8,549 bases of DNA from an uncultured Porphyromonas sp. GTDB lineage: Bacteria; Bacteroidota; Bacteroidia; Bacteroidales; Porphyromonadaceae. The DNA is taken from contig CAMCJO010000079.1 in NCBI GenBank assembly GCA_945875135.1, positions 1-8,549 of the forward strand, read 5' to 3'. The position numbers were made by a program, and so were the translations under genes. Positions 7,392 through 8,549 of this stretch are shown one piece after another (within the stretch, counting starts at the first letter, position 1; every line of letters begins with the position of its first letter). Under the pieces are notes generated by a model. It made no database searches. It was not told the DNA's origin and was given only the letters and a program-made list of their open reading frames with translations.

Positions 7392-7413
7392 CCCTTTTTC
7401 AACAACATACACC

Positions 7414-8127
7414 TCAGACGAATAGCTGAGCGACGTAGTGGACGATCGGTATCAGTATGGAGGTGAAGACCCCCATGATACCAATAGCCAAGCCACCGAT
7501 AGCACCCTCTAGGGCTCCCATCTGAATGGCTACCGAGGTGCCCACGCCATGCGCTGCCGCACCTAGAGCCAGCCCCTTAGCGATGCGGCTCTCTATGTGG
7601 AGCCACTTAAAGAGTATGGGACCTATCACACCTCCGATGATGCCTGATATGACCACCACCACAGCGGTTAAGGCGGGGATACCACCCGACTGCTCAGAGA
7701 GCGCGATAGCGATAGGGGTCGTGACCGAGCGCGACTCCATCGAGTGGGCGATCGTGTCGCCTGCGCCCAGTGCATAAGCTAGTCCTACGGCACTGAGTAT
7801 GCCGATCAGAGAGCCTACAAAGAGCGAGACCATGATCGAGACGACGCGTCCCCGGAGGTACTTAGCCTGCTCGTAGAGGATGTAGCCCAGTGAGACGACC
7901 GAGGGGCCTAGGAGGAAATCGATCAGCTGGCTCCCCTCCTTATACTCCTCGTACGATGTGTCCGAGAGGTACAGCATTAAGATAAGCAAGCTTATCGTAA
8001 CGATCAGAGGGTGAAAGAGCCCGATCCGCACTTTGCGGTATAGGAGTAAGCTGAGGAAGTAGATTCCTATGGTGAGAGGCAAGCAGTAGACAGGCTTGCT
8101 CAGGAGTTGTGTGACGAAGTCCATCAT
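7414..8127 (-). CDS. lrgB: LrgB/CidB-family membrane protein
   Basis: This 237-residue polytopic inner-membrane protein is the larger partner of LrgA. By eye there are about seven to eight hydrophobic segments. Family hallmarks are FLLGPSVVSLGYILYEQ (71-87), SVTTPIAI (134-141) with SEQSGG (144-149), AAAHGVGTSVA (190-200) and GALEGAIGGLAIGI (204-217), the last two being the conserved C-terminal transport core. In Staphylococcus LrgAB opposes CidAB in autolysis. In Bacillus and Streptococcus relatives the pair acts in pyruvate uptake, and the plant homologue PLGG1 moves glycolate/glycerate. Which role applies here cannot be read from sequence. The start overlaps the lrgA stop in an ATGA arrangement, so translation is coupled. 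A second ATG follows at once (8124), and either could be used. Its stop lies 53 nt from the protease start at 7360. Confidence 0.95.
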   Translation of the reverse strand: MMDFVTQLLSKPVYCLPLTIGIYFLSLLLYRKVRIGLFHPLIVTISLLILMLYLSDTSYEEYKEGSQLIDFLLGPSVVSLGYILYEQAKYLRGRVVSIMVSLFVGSLIGILSAVGLAYALGAGDTIAHSMESRSVTTPIAIALSEQSGGIPALTAVVVVISGIIGGVIGPILFKWLHIESRIAKGLALGAAAHGVGTSVAIQMGALEGAIGGLAIGIMGVFTSILIPIVHYVAQLFV

Positions 8128-8495
8128 GCGTTGTCGTTAGATATTTCCTCTTTATGATGCCACTCGAAGCGGTGCTGCATACGTCCCACGACCACCAAGA
8201 CCAGTGCCGTGCTGACTACCATAGAAATCACGATGGCAGCCCAATACTGCTTGATCAGCTCCACTTGGGTGATCAGCCCCACACCAGCTGGTACGAAGAA
8301 GAGACCCATATTGAGTGTGAGAAACTTAGCGACGCTGTCCACCTTGTCCGGCTTGATCAGCTTCGTCTCTAGAGCTAGAAAGAGCAGTATCAGCCCGATC
8401 ACACTCCCTGGTAGAAAGTGCCCGATCATCATGCCGATCAGTTCGCCCACGGCAAAGAAAAAGAGCACCCAAAAGCATTGTACGAGAGACTTCAT
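8124..8495 (-). CDS. lrgA: LrgA/CidA-family holin-like membrane protein
   Basis: This 123-residue inner-membrane protein has four hydrophobic segments (about 5-25, 30-45, 58-78 and 84-104) and a polar C-terminal tail rich in His, Glu and Lys (106-123). The family signatures PGSVIGLILLF (29-39) and LNMGLFFVPAGVGL (61-74) are clear. LrgA proteins resemble small phage holins and act with LrgB, either in control of murein hydrolases and cell lysis or as part of a small-metabolite (pyruvate-type) transporter. Length is usual for the family. No Shine-Dalgarno sequence is seen before the ATG, which is normal for Bacteroidota. A -7 promoter box lies about 36 nt upstream, so this is the first gene of the lrgAB unit. 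I see no linked LytTR-type regulator gene in the window. Confidence 0.95.
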   Translation of the reverse strand: MKSLVQCFWVLFFFAVGELIGMMIGHFLPGSVIGLILLFLALETKLIKPDKVDSVAKFLTLNMGLFFVPAGVGLITQVELIKQYWAAIVISMVVSTALVLVVVGRMQHRFEWHHKEEISNDNA

Positions 8496-8530
8496 CTCTA
8501 TAAAATCACGATTAACTCAAAGATTGACTG

Positions 8531-8538
8531 CAAAGGTA
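8531..8538 (-). promoter_or_regulatory. Bacteroidota -7 promoter box of lrgAB
   Basis: The minus strand reads TACCTTTG, an exact TAnnTTTG match, followed downstream by GCAGTCAATC. It sits about 36 nt upstream of the lrgA ATG, implying a leader of around 28-30 nt. The matching -33 element would fall beyond position 8549, outside the window, so only half of the promoter can be judged. Confidence 0.68.
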
Positions 8539-8549
8539 GTGAATTAGAG

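Noticed and set aside
8124..8495. Phage holin (lysis cassette)
   Set aside because: The protein matches the chromosomal LrgA/CidA family and is coupled to LrgB; no endolysin or other phage gene is nearby.

Overview
The window looks like Bacteroidota chromosome, most likely Porphyromonas or a close relative. The grounds are a lysyl-endopeptidase-type protease ending in a type IX secretion (T9SS) C-terminal sorting domain, Bacteroidota-type -7 promoter boxes (TAnnTTTG), no obvious Shine-Dalgarno sequences, and an sppA-lpxK-thiL gene order. Base composition is near 50% G+C, which would suit the P. asaccharolytica/P. uenonis side of the genus, but the species cannot be fixed from this sequence. 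I see no insertion sequence, phage gene, CRISPR array, tRNA or rRNA.

All six convincing genes lie on the minus strand, so transcription runs from high to low coordinates. From the right: (1) lrgA and lrgB (8495-7414), a two-gene membrane operon with a 4-nt start/stop overlap and a TACCTTTG box at the right edge; (2) a large secreted serine protease (7360-4520) with signal peptide, propeptide, S1-type catalytic domain, beta-rich tail and T9SS sorting domain, ending just before a strong 10-bp-stem hairpin (4460-4493); (3) an envelope/cofactor operon, sppA (4361-2577), lpxK (2533-1400) and thiL (1396-362), with its own TACCTTTG box at 4406-4413. The stretch 1-361 has no convincing gene. It carries a small array of palindromic TTTCC...GGAAA units with a 22-bp period and G/C homopolymer runs.

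The genes fit an envelope and secretion theme. SppA removes signal-peptide remnants and degrades membrane proteins, LpxK makes lipid A, the protease is exported through the Sec and T9SS routes, and LrgAB is a murein-hydrolase-control/metabolite-transport type membrane pair. ThiL makes thiamine diphosphate and is a housekeeping passenger. The most distinctive observation is in the protease. All six disulfide cysteines and the catalytic triad of Achromobacter lysyl endopeptidase are kept, but the aspartate that gives Lys specificity appears to be asparagine. Otherwise the region is ordinary; I found no evidence of a wholly new system.
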